Below, piece after piece: positions 52,359 to 61,707 of a DNA stretch of 64,000 nucleotides (its first letter is position 1; each line of letters opens with the position of its first letter). The DNA comes from VRUE01 sp963844395 (GTDB lineage Bacteria > Actinomycetota > Thermoleophilia > Solirubrobacterales > 70-9). The stretch is taken from the NCBI GenBank assembly GCA_963844395.1, contig CAWJNX010000002.1:124001-188000 (forward strand), in the 5' to 3' direction. The notes beneath the pieces are model-generated. The model did no database searches and had not been told where the DNA came from. It saw only the letters and a list, made by a program, of their open reading frames with translations. A program made the position numbers and the translations under genes.

Positions 52359-53024
52359 TCAGGCGCCGCCCAGGAGGACAGCCGAGATCATCGACTCCTC
52401 GAGGAAAACGTCCGGTTCGTCCTCGGCGCATTCCAGCGCGAAGGTGTGGTTGCCGGCGGAAAGGATTCCGGTGACGGTGTTGAGGGCGACGCTCCCGTCC
52501 TCGCCGATCGTATGCGTGGTCGTACCCTCGCCGAAGCCGACGGTCGGCCCGACCTGATTGCCTTCCTGATTGCCATCGACAGTAAAGCGACAGTTCCCCG
52601 AGTTGGGCGCCGTGTCGTTGTCGTTGTCCCAGGAGGAGGAACCGATCAGGAGGACCCGCCCCGAGGTCGGAAGACTGATCGACCCGGTCGAGGCACAAAC
52701 TTCGAATTCAGCTTCAGGGTCGCAGCCGTCATCCGCGGAGCGACCGAAGGTGGGACCTACCGCCCCCGTATCGCCTTTCGGTCCCGCCGGCAGCTGTCCC
52801 GCGGCGAAGTCATCGGCGTTCAGCGAGCCTTTTTTGACTTTGGCGCCAGTCACGGCGTTTTTCTTGATTTTCGCCGTGGTGACTGCGTTTTTTTTCAACT
52901 GTTTGGCGCCGACGCTGTTTTTCGGCAGCTGCGACGCGGCAACTGCGGCGCCGCCAAGAACAACGAACACAGCGATTGACGACATCACGTTCGCATACGT
53001 GAGTCGCTTGCGTATCTGCTTCAC
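52359..53024 (-). CDS. Secreted or surface protein with KNAVTxAKIKKNA repeats (paralog B)
   Basis: 221 residues from GTG 53024, with AAGGAGATTTT just upstream fixing the start. The leader (KQIRKRLTYANVMSSIAVFVVLGGAAVAAS) is almost identical to paralog A. Repeats (KNSVGAKQLKKNAVTTAKIKKNAVTGAKVKKG) are followed by a GPKGDTGAVG collagen-like triplet segment and a distinct C-terminal domain (GSISLPTSGRVLLIGSSSWDNDN; GNHTFALEC). So the export/repeat module has been reused with different C-terminal domains. Likely extracellular; no enzyme motif seen. Confidence 0.72.
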   Translation of the reverse strand: MKQIRKRLTYANVMSSIAVFVVLGGAAVAASQLPKNSVGAKQLKKNAVTTAKIKKNAVTGAKVKKGSLNADDFAAGQLPAGPKGDTGAVGPTFGRSADDGCDPEAEFEVCASTGSISLPTSGRVLLIGSSSWDNDNDTAPNSGNCRFTVDGNQEGNQVGPTVGFGEGTTTHTIGEDGSVALNTVTGILSAGNHTFALECAEDEPDVFLEESMISAVLLGGA

Positions 53025-53137
53025 AAAATCTCCTTCGTAGAACAACAGTGACGAGCGAGGGCAGCTCTTGCTTACCCTTTCCCAGGTGTCCCGACCCTTT
53101 CAGGTTCTCTCAGAAGATGTCAAGCGGGTTGGACGGC

Positions 53138-54202
53138 TCAACCGCCCCGCTCCGCCTCGCCAGCCGCGACGGCGAGGCGCTCGACGAGGCGGGCGAAGTG
53201 CTGGATGCCCTCGTCGACCTTGCCGTACTGGCCGGCGGCGTAGCGGGCGTAGACACCCTCGAGGATGATCGCCAGCTTCCAGTAGCCGAGGGCGACGAAG
53301 AAGTCGAGCTGGGAGAGGTCGCGGTCGGAGCGCTCGGCGTAGCGTGCCTTCAGCTCCTCGCGGCTGGGGAAGCCCGAGGCCATCGTCGCCGGCTGCCCGA
53401 GGGCGACGCCCTCCTCGCCCGCTTCGGGCCAGTAGACCATCAGGAGGCCGACGTCGGCCAGCGGGTCGCCGAGCGTGCAGAGCTCCCAGTCGACGACCGC
53501 CGCCACCTCGCCGCGGGGGGTGAGGATCATGTTGTCGAGGCGGTAGTCGCCGTGGACGACCGTCGCCGGCCCCTGCTCGGGGATGCGCGCCGAGAGCCGC
53601 TCGTGCACCGCGTCGATCGCCGGTAGCTCGCGGGTCTTCGACTTCTCCCACTGACCGTGCCAGCGGCGCAGCTGGCGGGCGACGTAGTCCTCCTTGCGGC
53701 CGAGGTCGCCGAGCCCGACCGCGTCCGGGTCGACCGCGTGGATAGCGACCAGGGTGTCGGCGACCCGCTCGCCGATCGCCCGCCGGTCCGCCTCCTCGGG
53801 GAAGGCGTCGGCCTCGGCGAGGCCGCGCAGGATCGGCCCCTCGACCCACTCCATCACGTAGAAGGGAGCTTCGTTCACCGTGTCGTCCTGACAGAGGGCG
53901 ACCACCGGGGCAACCGGCACCTCAGTCGGACCGAGGGCCGAGACGACCTTGTGCTCGCGGCCCATGTCGTGGGCCGAGCCGAGCCGCTTGCCCAGCGGCG
54001 GCCGGCGCAGCGCCCAGCTGTGCCCAGCGGCGTCGCCGACCCGGTAGGTGAGGTTCGAGTGCCCGCCCGAGATCCGCTCGAAGGAGAGGGGGGGTTCGGC
54101 GCCCTCGACGTGCTCGGAGAACCAGCCCTCGACCCCGGCGCGATCGATGCCCGGCGGCGCCTCAGAAGTGCCGTCCGCCGTGCCTGTAGCCTCGTCGCCC
54201 AT
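53138..54202 (-). CDS. Phosphotransferase family protein (aminoglycoside phosphotransferase/ACAD10-like)
   Basis: 354-residue kinase-like protein. FERISGGHSNLTYRVGDAAGHSWALRRPP is the nucleotide loop with its lysine-equivalent region. VVHGDYRLDNMILTPRGEVAAVVDWELCTLGDPLADVG supplies the Brenner-type catalytic loop (HGDYRLDN) and metal-binding DWE. This pattern matches the FadE36/ACAD10-type phosphotransferases that often work with acyl-CoA dehydrogenases, one of which lies 2 kb away. Start ATG 54202. The gene diverges from the histidine kinase gene. The substrate is unknown. Confidence 0.88.
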   Translation of the reverse strand: MGDEATGTADGTSEAPPGIDRAGVEGWFSEHVEGAEPPLSFERISGGHSNLTYRVGDAAGHSWALRRPPLGKRLGSAHDMGREHKVVSALGPTEVPVAPVVALCQDDTVNEAPFYVMEWVEGPILRGLAEADAFPEEADRRAIGERVADTLVAIHAVDPDAVGLGDLGRKEDYVARQLRRWHGQWEKSKTRELPAIDAVHERLSARIPEQGPATVVHGDYRLDNMILTPRGEVAAVVDWELCTLGDPLADVGLLMVYWPEAGEEGVALGQPATMASGFPSREELKARYAERSDRDLSQLDFFVALGYWKLAIILEGVYARYAAGQYGKVDEGIQHFARLVERLAVAAGEAERGG

Positions 54203-54236
54203 AGCGGCGCAAGCATATTCCCGACGACGTTTCAGG

Positions 54237-55502
54237 TTGAGCCCGTCGCTCGCCAACCGACTGACGATCGGCTTCGCGATCGCCTTTGCGGTGCTGACCG
54301 GCCTGGCGATGATCGGCGTCGCCCGCTTCCTGCAGCAGCGCCAGGATTTCGAGGACGCGACCGCGCGCTCCTACCGGATCGAGATCCAAGCCCGCGACCG
54401 GCTCGTGCGCGGCCGTCAACCCGCCGTCGCGCGGCGCGAGGTGCTCGCCCAGCAGCGCCGGCGAGAGGCACTGCGCGACGAGATCTCGGCACAGACGCGC
54501 GACACCGCGCTGCTCGTGGGCGCCGGGCTGATCGCCGGCCTGACCGGTGCCGCGCTCCTCTTCAGCGGCCTGATCGCCTCGATGCGCCGCCCGCTCGAGA
54601 ACCTGGTCGAAGCGTCCGAACGGCTGGCCGGCGGCGACCTCGAGGCGCGGGTCAAGGTCGGCGGCCTCGCGGAGACGGCCCAGCTGGGCTCCGCCTTCAA
54701 CGAGATGGCCGTGGAGCTGCAACGCCGCGCCGGCGAACGCGACCAGCTCGACCGGATGAAAGACGAGTTCGTGCTGACCGCCTCGCACGAGCTGCGCAGC
54801 CCGCTCACCTCGGTGCAGGGCTTCGCCGAGCTGCTGATGCTGGAGCGCGAGAAGCTCAGCCCGAAGCAGGCGGAGACGGTCGAGATCATTCTCGACAACA
54901 CCCGCCACGTCGTCCGCCTGCTCAACGACCTGCTCGACCTTGCCCGCAGCGACGCCGGGCGGCTGACGATCGCGCCGGTCCCGACCGAGATCGAAACCCT
55001 GGTCGAAGAGGCGACGCGGACGATGCGGGGTCAGACCGCCATCCGCAACCAGGACCTGACGGAGACGATCGAGCCGGGTCTGCCCCAGGTAAACGCCGAT
55101 CCGGATCGGGTTCGCCAAGTACTGATGAACCTGCTTACGAACGCGAATGAGTATTGCCCCGAAGGAGCGGCGATTCGGGTGACGGCAAGCCGCACCGGTG
55201 CTGAAGTAGAGGTCGCCGTGACCGACGACGGGCCGGGAATACCGAGCGATCAGCTTGAACACATCTTCGAGCGCTTCACCCGCGGCGACGCGGGCATGAC
55301 CCAGCGTGTCGGCGGCACCGGGCTGGGCTTGGCGATCTCCAAGTCGCTAGTCGAGCTGCATGGCGGCACGATCGCCGCCGAATCGACCGTGGGCGAGGGG
55401 TCCACCTTCCGCTTCCGGCTTCCGACCGCCGCGGCCGGTGACGGCGCCGCCGTCAAACCAAACCGCTCCGCTACCAGTCCCGCTGAGGCGGAGGCGCGCT
55501 GA
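54237..55502 (+). CDS. Sensor histidine kinase with HAMP domain
   Basis: Membrane two-component kinase. Two helices (about residues 10-30 and 100-122) frame a short periplasmic segment rich in Arg/Gln, followed by HAMP (RRPLENLVEASERLAGGDLEARV). The H-box is FVLTASHELRSPLTSVQGFAELLML, the N-box MNLLTNANEY and the G-boxes DDGPGIPSDQLEHIFERF with GGTGLGLAISK. The short sensor region suggests an intramembrane or small-signal sensor. TTG 54237 is the likely start; the open frame upstream overlaps the divergent phosphotransferase. The stop overlaps the receiver gene's ATG. Confidence 0.88.
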   Translation: MSPSLANRLTIGFAIAFAVLTGLAMIGVARFLQQRQDFEDATARSYRIEIQARDRLVRGRQPAVARREVLAQQRRREALRDEISAQTRDTALLVGAGLIAGLTGAALLFSGLIASMRRPLENLVEASERLAGGDLEARVKVGGLAETAQLGSAFNEMAVELQRRAGERDQLDRMKDEFVLTASHELRSPLTSVQGFAELLMLEREKLSPKQAETVEIILDNTRHVVRLLNDLLDLARSDAGRLTIAPVPTEIETLVEEATRTMRGQTAIRNQDLTETIEPGLPQVNADPDRVRQVLMNLLTNANEYCPEGAAIRVTASRTGAEVEVAVTDDGPGIPSDQLEHIFERFTRGDAGMTQRVGGTGLGLAISKSLVELHGGTIAAESTVGEGSTFRFRLPTAAAGDGAAVKPNRSATSPAEAEAR

Positions 55503-55870
55503 TGGCACGGGTCCTCGTCGCCGACGACTCCGAGACGATCCTGCTGCTGATCCGGACCAGGCTGGAGATGGCGGGTCACGAGGTCGAGACTGCCTGCGAC
55601 GGCCAGGAGGTGGTCGAGGCGCTACGCGGAGACCCCGGCCGAGTGCCCGACCTGCTGCTGCTCGACGCGATGATGCCCCGCATGTCCGGCATCGACGCGC
55701 TGCGCGAACTGCGCGCCGCCGGCATCGAGACCCCGGCCCTGATCGTCAGCGCCCACAAGGAGGGCGCCGACGCAGAAGGCGACAACGATTTGGGAATCGC
55801 CGGCTTCGTCACCAAGCCGATCGACTTCGAGGACCTGTTCGAGCGGATCGCCGAGCTGACCGGGCGCTAG
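55502..55870 (+). CDS. Single-domain response regulator (receiver only)
   Basis: 122-residue CheY-like receiver. VLVADDSETILLLIRTRLEMAG has the acidic pair, LLLLDAMMPRMSGIDAL the phospho-acceptor Asp, and AGFVTKPIDFEDL the conserved Lys. No output domain. Its ATG overlaps the kinase stop (TGATG), so it is the direct partner of the upstream histidine kinase. Such receivers signal by protein contact or act as phosphate sinks. Its stop overlaps the convergent helicase stop by 4 nt. Confidence 0.9.
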   Translation: MARVLVADDSETILLLIRTRLEMAGHEVETACDGQEVVEALRGDPGRVPDLLLLDAMMPRMSGIDALRELRAAGIETPALIVSAHKEGADAEGDNDLGIAGFVTKPIDFEDLFERIAELTGR

Positions 55871-57303
55871 GCCTTCGCCAGCTCGAGGCGCAGCTCTTTG
55901 CCATGCAGCTTCGTGCCGTCGAGGTACTCGACCGCACGATCGGCGTGATCCGCCTTGACCTCGACGAAGGAGAAGCGCTCGAGGACGTTGATCGAGGCGA
56001 TGTCCTCCTCCGGGACGACGGCGCCCTCGCGGAAGGCCCAGCGCAGGTCCTCCTCGGTCACGCCGCTGCGCTTGCCTCGGTTGACGAAGAGCTTGGCGTT
56101 GCCGGCGGCGATCGGCTTCTTGCCGTCGCCGTCCTTCTCGCGCTCCGGCCTGCGCTCGCGACGACGCGGGCGCGGGGCGTGCTCGAGGCGGTCCTCGGGG
56201 CTCTCCCACTCGCCGATCGCGGTCTTCACGTCGCGCTCGATCCGCCCGATCTCGTCGCGCTGAGCCGGCGTGACAAGGGTGATCGCCCGGCCGGTCCGCC
56301 CGACCCGGCCGGTGCGCCCGATCCGGTGCACGTAGACCTCCGAGGAGGCGGGGACGTCGTAGTTGATGACGTGGGTGACGTGCTCGATGTCGAGCCCGCG
56401 GGCGGCGATGTCGGTCGCCACCAGCAGCCGCACGCGATGGTCCTTGAAGGCGATCATCACGCCGTCGCGGGAGCCCTGGCTCATGTCGCCGTGCAGCGCC
56501 TTGGCGTCGAGCCTTTTCTCCTTCAGGGTCTTCTCCAGCCGCGAGGCGCCGATTTTGGTGCGGCAGAAGATGATCGCCTGCTCCGGTTCCTCCGCCTTCA
56601 GCAGCTCGATCAGGCGCGAAGCCTTCTCCTTCGCCGGGACCTCGACGAAGGCCTGTTCGATCGCGTCGACCGTCAGTTTCTTCGGCGTGATCGAGATCGT
56701 CGTCGGGTCATACATATAGCTCTCGGCGAGGTGCTGGATCGGCGGCGGCATCGTCGCCGAGAAGAGCGCCGTCTGCCGCCCGCTGGGGCACATCCGCAGG
56801 ATCTTCTCGACGTCCTCGATGAAACCGAGATCGAGCATCTCGTCGGCCTCGTCGAGAACGATGTAGCGGGCCGCGGTGAGGACCAGCGAGCGGCGCTGCA
56901 TCAGGTCCATCATCCGCCCCACGGTGGCGACGACGACCTGGGCGCCGGCGCGGAGCTGCGACTGCTGCGAGCGGATCGGAGCACCGCCGAAGACGGCGAC
57001 GATCTCGACGTCGAGGTGCTCGGCGTAGGCGCGCAACGCCTGCGTCACCTGGATGCAGAGCTCGCGGGTAGGGGTGAGGACGACAGCCTGCACCTCGTTG
57101 TCGGAAGGGTCGATGTACTGGAGCAGCGGCAGGCCGAAGGCCGCGGTCTTGCCGGTGCCGGTCTGGGCCTGGCCGATCACGTCGTGGCCGCCCAGCAGCT
57201 CGGGGATCGCCTGCTCTTGGATCGGGGTCGGGTCCTGGTAGCCGAGCTCGTCCAGCGCCTGCTGGATCTCGGCGGCCAGGCCGAGGTCGCGAAAGGCGGT
57301 CAT
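55867..57303 (-). CDS. DEAD-box RNA helicase (CsdA/DeaD type)
   Basis: ATP-dependent RNA helicase, 478 residues. All core motifs are present: Q-motif GYQDPTPIQEQAIP, AQTGTGKTAAF, PTRELCIQV, DEADEMLD, SATMPPPIQ, HGDMSQGSRD, ATDIAARGLD and HRIGRTGRVGRTG. The C-terminal 75 residues (KLFVNRGKRSGVTEEDLRWAFREGAVVPEEDIASINVLERFSFVEVKADHADRAVEYL) form a DbpA-like RNA-binding domain. A basic RRRERRPEREK linker joins the halves. Roles in ribosome assembly or cold response are known for the family. Confidence 0.93.
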   Translation of the reverse strand: MTAFRDLGLAAEIQQALDELGYQDPTPIQEQAIPELLGGHDVIGQAQTGTGKTAAFGLPLLQYIDPSDNEVQAVVLTPTRELCIQVTQALRAYAEHLDVEIVAVFGGAPIRSQQSQLRAGAQVVVATVGRMMDLMQRRSLVLTAARYIVLDEADEMLDLGFIEDVEKILRMCPSGRQTALFSATMPPPIQHLAESYMYDPTTISITPKKLTVDAIEQAFVEVPAKEKASRLIELLKAEEPEQAIIFCRTKIGASRLEKTLKEKRLDAKALHGDMSQGSRDGVMIAFKDHRVRLLVATDIAARGLDIEHVTHVINYDVPASSEVYVHRIGRTGRVGRTGRAITLVTPAQRDEIGRIERDVKTAIGEWESPEDRLEHAPRPRRRERRPEREKDGDGKKPIAAGNAKLFVNRGKRSGVTEEDLRWAFREGAVVPEEDIASINVLERFSFVEVKADHADRAVEYLDGTKLHGKELRLELAKA

Positions 57304-57313
57304 CGAGCTCTCC

Positions 57314-57357
57314 TATCCGACATCGACCACACCAGAGGGGGGTGAATCTCCGATGCG
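57314..57357. repeat. Intergenic copy of the nuoG-inserted element
   Basis: A 44-nt stretch matching 28921-28964 inside nuoG without gaps (36 of 44 identical), including the right half AATCTCCGATGCG in full. It lies in the gap upstream of the helicase gene and over the last codons of the quinone-reductase-like gene. Its own arms pair less well than in nuoG. Confidence 0.7.
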
Positions 57358-57358
57358 C

Positions 57359-58306
57359 TCACTTGGCGGGGTCCAGGAGGAGCTTGCCGGTGGTGCGGCG
57401 GGCGATCAGGTCTTCGTGGGCGCGGGCGGCCTCCGACAACGGGTAGACCTCGCCGACGTTGACCTCCAGCTCGCCGCGTCCGACCATCGCGAACAGCTCG
57501 CCGATCATCGGCACGGCCTCCTCGCGACGCATCAGCAGGTGGACGAGCCAGAAGCCGATCACAGCCTTGGAGCCGCGCAAGAGGCGGGCGGTGGAGACCT
57601 CGCGCTGCTCGCGCGAGGCGATCCCGAAGACGACCATGCGTCCCAGCGGCGCCAACGCCGAGAACTCGGCGTCGAAGGCCTCGCCGCCGCTCATGTGGAG
57701 GACCGCATCGACCCGCTCGCCCCCATTGGCGGCGAGGATCGCCTCCTTCAGGTCGTCGGCCCGAGAATCGACGGTTGCATCGGCGCCGAGCCCTTCGACC
57801 AAGGAGCGCTTCTCCTCGCTGGAGGCGAGCCCGATCACCTTCGCGCCCGCCTGCTTGGCGAGCTGGACCGACAGCGAGCCGGTGCCCCCGGCCGCCGCCT
57901 CGACGACGACGGTCTCGCCCGGCTCGACCCGAGCGCAGCGCCGCACCAGCGCCATCGCGGTAAGGCCCTGAAGAAGCAGCGCCGCAGCACGGTCGTCATC
58001 GACCTCGTCGGGGACCGGAACCAGCATCGCCTCGTGCACGGCGACCTTCTCCGCATAGCCGCCGCCAGCGAGAATCGCCGCTACCCGCCTCCCGTCCGGC
58101 GTACGCCCACTGACCTCAGCCCCAGGAATCAGCGGCAGCTGCTGCTCGGCCAGATAGTCGTTGCGGGTCGCATGCGTATCGGCGAAGTTGACCCCGCTCC
58201 GAGCGACGTCGACAACGACCTCACCCTCGCCGGCCTGCGGATCGTCCACCTCGACGCACCCGAGCTTCTCCGGCCCACCGAACTCCTCGATCTGAATCGC
58301 CTTCAC
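57359..58306 (-). CDS. NADPH:quinone reductase-like / zinc-type alcohol dehydrogenase superfamily protein
   Basis: Medium-chain dehydrogenase, 315 residues, of the QOR type. GVNFADTHATRNDYLAEQQLPLIPGAEVSG is the substrate-site region. VVVEAAAGGTGSLSVQLAKQAGAKVIGLASSEEKRSLVEGLGAD forms the NADPH Rossmann motif. Structural-zinc cysteines are absent, as expected for quinone reductases. Reduces quinones or enones. The gene starts at ATG 58306 (MKAIQIEEFGGPEKL). Divergent from PfkB, with a large nested hairpin between. Confidence 0.9.
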   Translation of the reverse strand: MKAIQIEEFGGPEKLGCVEVDDPQAGEGEVVVDVARSGVNFADTHATRNDYLAEQQLPLIPGAEVSGRTPDGRRVAAILAGGGYAEKVAVHEAMLVPVPDEVDDDRAAALLLQGLTAMALVRRCARVEPGETVVVEAAAGGTGSLSVQLAKQAGAKVIGLASSEEKRSLVEGLGADATVDSRADDLKEAILAANGGERVDAVLHMSGGEAFDAEFSALAPLGRMVVFGIASREQREVSTARLLRGSKAVIGFWLVHLLMRREEAVPMIGELFAMVGRGELEVNVGEVYPLSEAARAHEDLIARRTTGKLLLDPAK

Positions 58307-58355
58307 GGCGGCGAACCATAGTCATCTGAGGTCATCTCACCTTGGTCCCTGAAAA

Positions 58356-58471
58356 AGGCAGTCGGGTGCCCCTCCTGTGCGCGGCGTCCTCTTTTTCGCA
58401 CAGACCACTTGGCGAGAGCCAAGGCGCGCCAGGCGAAAAACCCAGCGCGCAGGAGGGGCACCCGACTGCCT
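58356..58471. repeat. Nested palindrome between the QOR and PfkB genes
   Basis: Perfect 22-bp arms (58356-58377 and 58450-58471; AGGCAGTCGGGTGCCCCTCC plus TG and complement). Inside is a second pair TTTTTCGC (58392-58399)/GCGAAAAA (58433-58440), and inside that CTTGGC-GAGA-GCCAAG. The U-rich/A-rich inner pair recalls family I elements, but the outer arms are unrelated. Confidence 0.88.
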
Positions 58472-58508
58472 CTCCCGCCCAAGGTCAAGGCGGATATCCT
58501 CAGCCGCC

Positions 58509-59432
<924 letters not shown>

Positions 59433-59469
59433 CCGGTCGGCGCGCGCAAGCTGCGAAAATGCGCGCGCC

Positions 59470-60819
59470 ATGGCCGCCCAGTCACTGACCGTCACCGACA
59501 ACCGCACCGGGCAGACCTACGAGCTGCCGATCTCCGACGGCACGGTGCGGGCGATGGACCTGCGCCAGATCAAGGTCGACGAGAGCGAATTCGGGCTGAT
59601 GGCCTACGACCCGGCCTTCACCAACACGGCCTCCTGCCGCTCGGCGATCACCTACATCGACGGCGAGGCGGGCGTCCTGCAGCACCGCGGCTACCCGATC
59701 GAGCAGCTCTGCGAGCGCTCCAGCTTCCTCGAGGTCGCCTACCTGCTGATCTTCGGCGAGCTGCCGACCCAACCGCAGCTCGACCGCTGGGTCTACGACA
59801 TCACCCACCACACCTTCGTCCACGAGGACGTCAAGCAGTTCTTCGAGGGGTTCCGCTACGACGCCCACCCGATGGGGATCCTGCTCGCCGGGGTGGGGGC
59901 GCTCTCGACCTTCTACCCCGACGCGAAGCAGATCGACGATCCCGAGGAGCGCTACATGGCGGCGGTGCGGTTGATCGCCAAGATGCCGACCCTGGCCGCC
60001 TTCTCCTATCGCCACAACATGGGGCTGCCCTACGTCTACCCCGACAACGACCTCAGCTTCCCGGAGAACTTCCTCTCGATGCTGTTCAAGAAGACCGAGA
60101 TGAAGTACGAGCCGGACTCGCGCCTGGCGCGGGCGCTCGACGTCCTCTTCGTCCTCCACGCCGACCACGAACAGAACTGCTCGACCAACGCGGTGCGCGG
60201 GGTCGGCTCCTCCGGCGTGGACCCCTACTCGGCCGTGACGGCCGGGGTCGCGGCGCTCTACGGGCCGCTGCACGGCGGCGCCAACGAGGCGGTGCTGCGG
60301 ATGCTGCGGCGGATCGAGTCGGTGGACAACATCCCGGGCTTCCTTGAGCGGGTGAAGGAGCGCGAGGAGAAACTGATGGGCTTCGGCCACCGCGTCTACA
60401 AAAACTACGACCCGCGGGCGCGGATCATCCAGCAGCACATGGACGAGGTCTTCGAGGCGACCGAGTACAACCCGCTGGTCGAGATCGCCCGCGAGCTGGA
60501 GAAGCGGGCGCTCGACGACGAGTTCTTTACCTCGCGCAAGCTCTACCCGAACGTCGACTTCTACTCGGGGATCATCTACGAGGCGCTGGAGATCCCGACC
60601 GAGATGTTCACGGTCGTTTTCGCGATCCCCCGCACCGCCGGCTGGCTCGCCCAGTGGATGGAGATGAGCGACGACTCCGAGCAGAAAATCGCCCGGCCGC
60701 GGCAGATATATACCGGCGAGCGCGATCGCGAGTACGTGCCGGTCGGCGAGCGCGAGGGGCCCGAGAAGATCGTCGGGCCGCCGGCGCGGCGGCCGAAGCG
60801 GCCGCGGCGGGGGGCCTGA
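59470..60819 (+). CDS. Citrate synthase
   Basis: Condenses oxaloacetate and acetyl-CoA in the TCA cycle, 449 residues. Type II hexameric-like sequence: TYIDGEAGVLQHRGYPIEQLCERSSFLEVAYLLI, catalytic His regions VLHADHEQNCSTNAVRGVGSSG and ALYGPLHGGANEAVL, then MGFGHRVYKNYDPRA with the conserved Arg/Asp region, and DFYSGIIYEALEIPTEMFTVVFAIPRTAGWLAQW. A charged C-terminal tail (RRPKRPRRGA) is unusual but harmless. ATG 59470 follows GCGAAAATGCGCGCGCC with no clear ribosome site. Symbol gltA is the usual name. Confidence 0.95.
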   Translation: MAAQSLTVTDNRTGQTYELPISDGTVRAMDLRQIKVDESEFGLMAYDPAFTNTASCRSAITYIDGEAGVLQHRGYPIEQLCERSSFLEVAYLLIFGELPTQPQLDRWVYDITHHTFVHEDVKQFFEGFRYDAHPMGILLAGVGALSTFYPDAKQIDDPEERYMAAVRLIAKMPTLAAFSYRHNMGLPYVYPDNDLSFPENFLSMLFKKTEMKYEPDSRLARALDVLFVLHADHEQNCSTNAVRGVGSSGVDPYSAVTAGVAALYGPLHGGANEAVLRMLRRIESVDNIPGFLERVKEREEKLMGFGHRVYKNYDPRARIIQQHMDEVFEATEYNPLVEIARELEKRALDDEFFTSRKLYPNVDFYSGIIYEALEIPTEMFTVVFAIPRTAGWLAQWMEMSDDSEQKIARPRQIYTGERDREYVPVGEREGPEKIVGPPARRPKRPRRGA

Positions 60820-60830
60820 CTAAAGCGCTA

Positions 60831-60930
60831 GGCGGGCGGGTCCTGTCGCGGCGGCCCTCCCCCATGTGCTCGGACACCGCTGCGCGGCGCCCTCCGCTAT
60901 GGGGGACCCCCGCCACCGCGCCACCCGCCC
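60831..60930. repeat. Family II palindrome after citrate synthase
   Basis: GGGCGGGT (60834-60841) pairs with ACCCGCCC (60923-60930). An inner CCTCCCCCAT (about 60856-60865) pairs with ATGGGGGA (60899-60906). The left side carries GCGGGTCCTGTC (60836-60847), shared with the elements in nuoC and after nuoN. It lies in the 167-base gap before the small gene at 60987. Confidence 0.75.
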
Positions 60931-60986
60931 GAGAACCAGTGTCCAGGCTCCCGCTCGTCGAAGAAGATTCCATACGCTCCGCCCAT

Positions 60987-61340
60987 ATGGCCGCCTGGAA
61001 GCTGACGATTCGGCACGGGTCCGATGTTTCGCATGGGAGCTTCGATGACCTTGGGGAGGCTGTGGCGGAGATGCGCCGGCGGGCTTTGGCGATTCGGGCT
61101 GAGGGGCCGGTGAAGCCTGTTTCGGCGCTGCGGGACTTTGGGCCGGGGGAGCAGGTTCGTGCCCGGTTGCAGCTGGCCGGCAAGGGGCTGCTGCGCAAGC
61201 CCGTTGCCGGGGTCGATGTGCGGGGGGACGGGACGTTCATGCCGTACCGGGGCGGTGTGAGGCGCGAAGAGTTGGACCCGACCGACTACGAGACGCCGTT
61301 CGACCTCGTGCGGGAGACTCTGGAGGCCTCAGCGCGTTAG
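60987..61340 (+). CDS. Small conserved protein of unknown function
   Basis: 117 residues, no membrane segment. MAAWKLTIRHGSDVSHGSFDDLGEAVAEMRRRALAIRAEGPVKPVSALRDFGPGEQVRARLQLAGKGLLRKPVAGVDVRGDGTFMPYRGGVRREEL reads as a small alpha/beta protein with a central Arg-rich helix. The ATG and length are the likely ones, preceded by GCCCAT with no strong ribosome site. No named family is recognised. Possibly co-transcribed with 61393, though the hairpin between them might attenuate. Confidence 0.6.
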   Translation: MAAWKLTIRHGSDVSHGSFDDLGEAVAEMRRRALAIRAEGPVKPVSALRDFGPGEQVRARLQLAGKGLLRKPVAGVDVRGDGTFMPYRGGVRREELDPTDYETPFDLVRETLEASAR

Positions 61341-61345
61341 GGGGC

Positions 61346-61384
61346 CTGGCGACTTATTCGTGCTATAGGCGAAAAAGTCGCCAG
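61346..61384. repeat. Short perfect palindrome before the 61393 gene
   Basis: CTGGCGACTT (61346-61355) and AAGTCGCCAG (61375-61384) form a 10-bp stem; the loop has ATTCG near its left edge and CGAAAA near its right edge, giving further pairing. It ends 8 nt before ATG 61393. CTGGCGACTT also occurs as a half-site after nuoH (31568-31577). Confidence 0.75.
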
Positions 61385-61392
61385 ACGATCAG

Positions 61393-61707
61393 ATGACCGA
61401 AACGCAAACCGAGATACCGAAGGGCAGCTACGCGGCCGGGCGCCGCCTGAAGCTGCCGGCTGGCGCCGAAGCGCCGTATGCGGTCTTCGTCAACGGCGTC
61501 GAACAGCGCGAGGGGGATGAGTACGACGTGCGGGCGGGAGAGATCGTCTTTCGCCGCGAGATCATCAAGGAGAAGGTCGGCGCCGGCCGTTGGCTGGCGA
61601 TGTACCTGGGGCTGTTCGGCACCTACCGCAAGAACGAGACGATCGACCTCCAGGTCCAGCGCCAGGGCAAGATCGAGCTGATCTCCGACGTGGCGGTGGA
61701 GCGATGA
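61393..61707 (+). CDS. Small conserved protein, possible beta-rich structural protein
   Basis: 104 residues. MTETQTEIPKGSYAAGRRLKLPAGAEAPYAVFVNGVEQREGDEYDVRAGEIVFRREIIKEKVGAGRWLAMYLGLFGTYRKNETIDLQVQRQGKIELISDVAVER looks like a short beta-strand protein; VFVNGVEQREGDEYDVRAGEIVF recalls phage-tail/decoration folds, with an amphipathic helix WLAMYLGLFG. Family not recognised with confidence. The stop overlaps the next ATG (ATGA), so they form a pair. Confidence 0.55.
   Translation: MTETQTEIPKGSYAAGRRLKLPAGAEAPYAVFVNGVEQREGDEYDVRAGEIVFRREIIKEKVGAGRWLAMYLGLFGTYRKNETIDLQVQRQGKIELISDVAVER

Noticed and set aside
55360..57345. 661-residue plus-strand open frame opposite the helicase
   Set aside because: It overlaps two real genes and the helicase antisense strand and reads as Arg/Asp/Ala low-complexity sequence.
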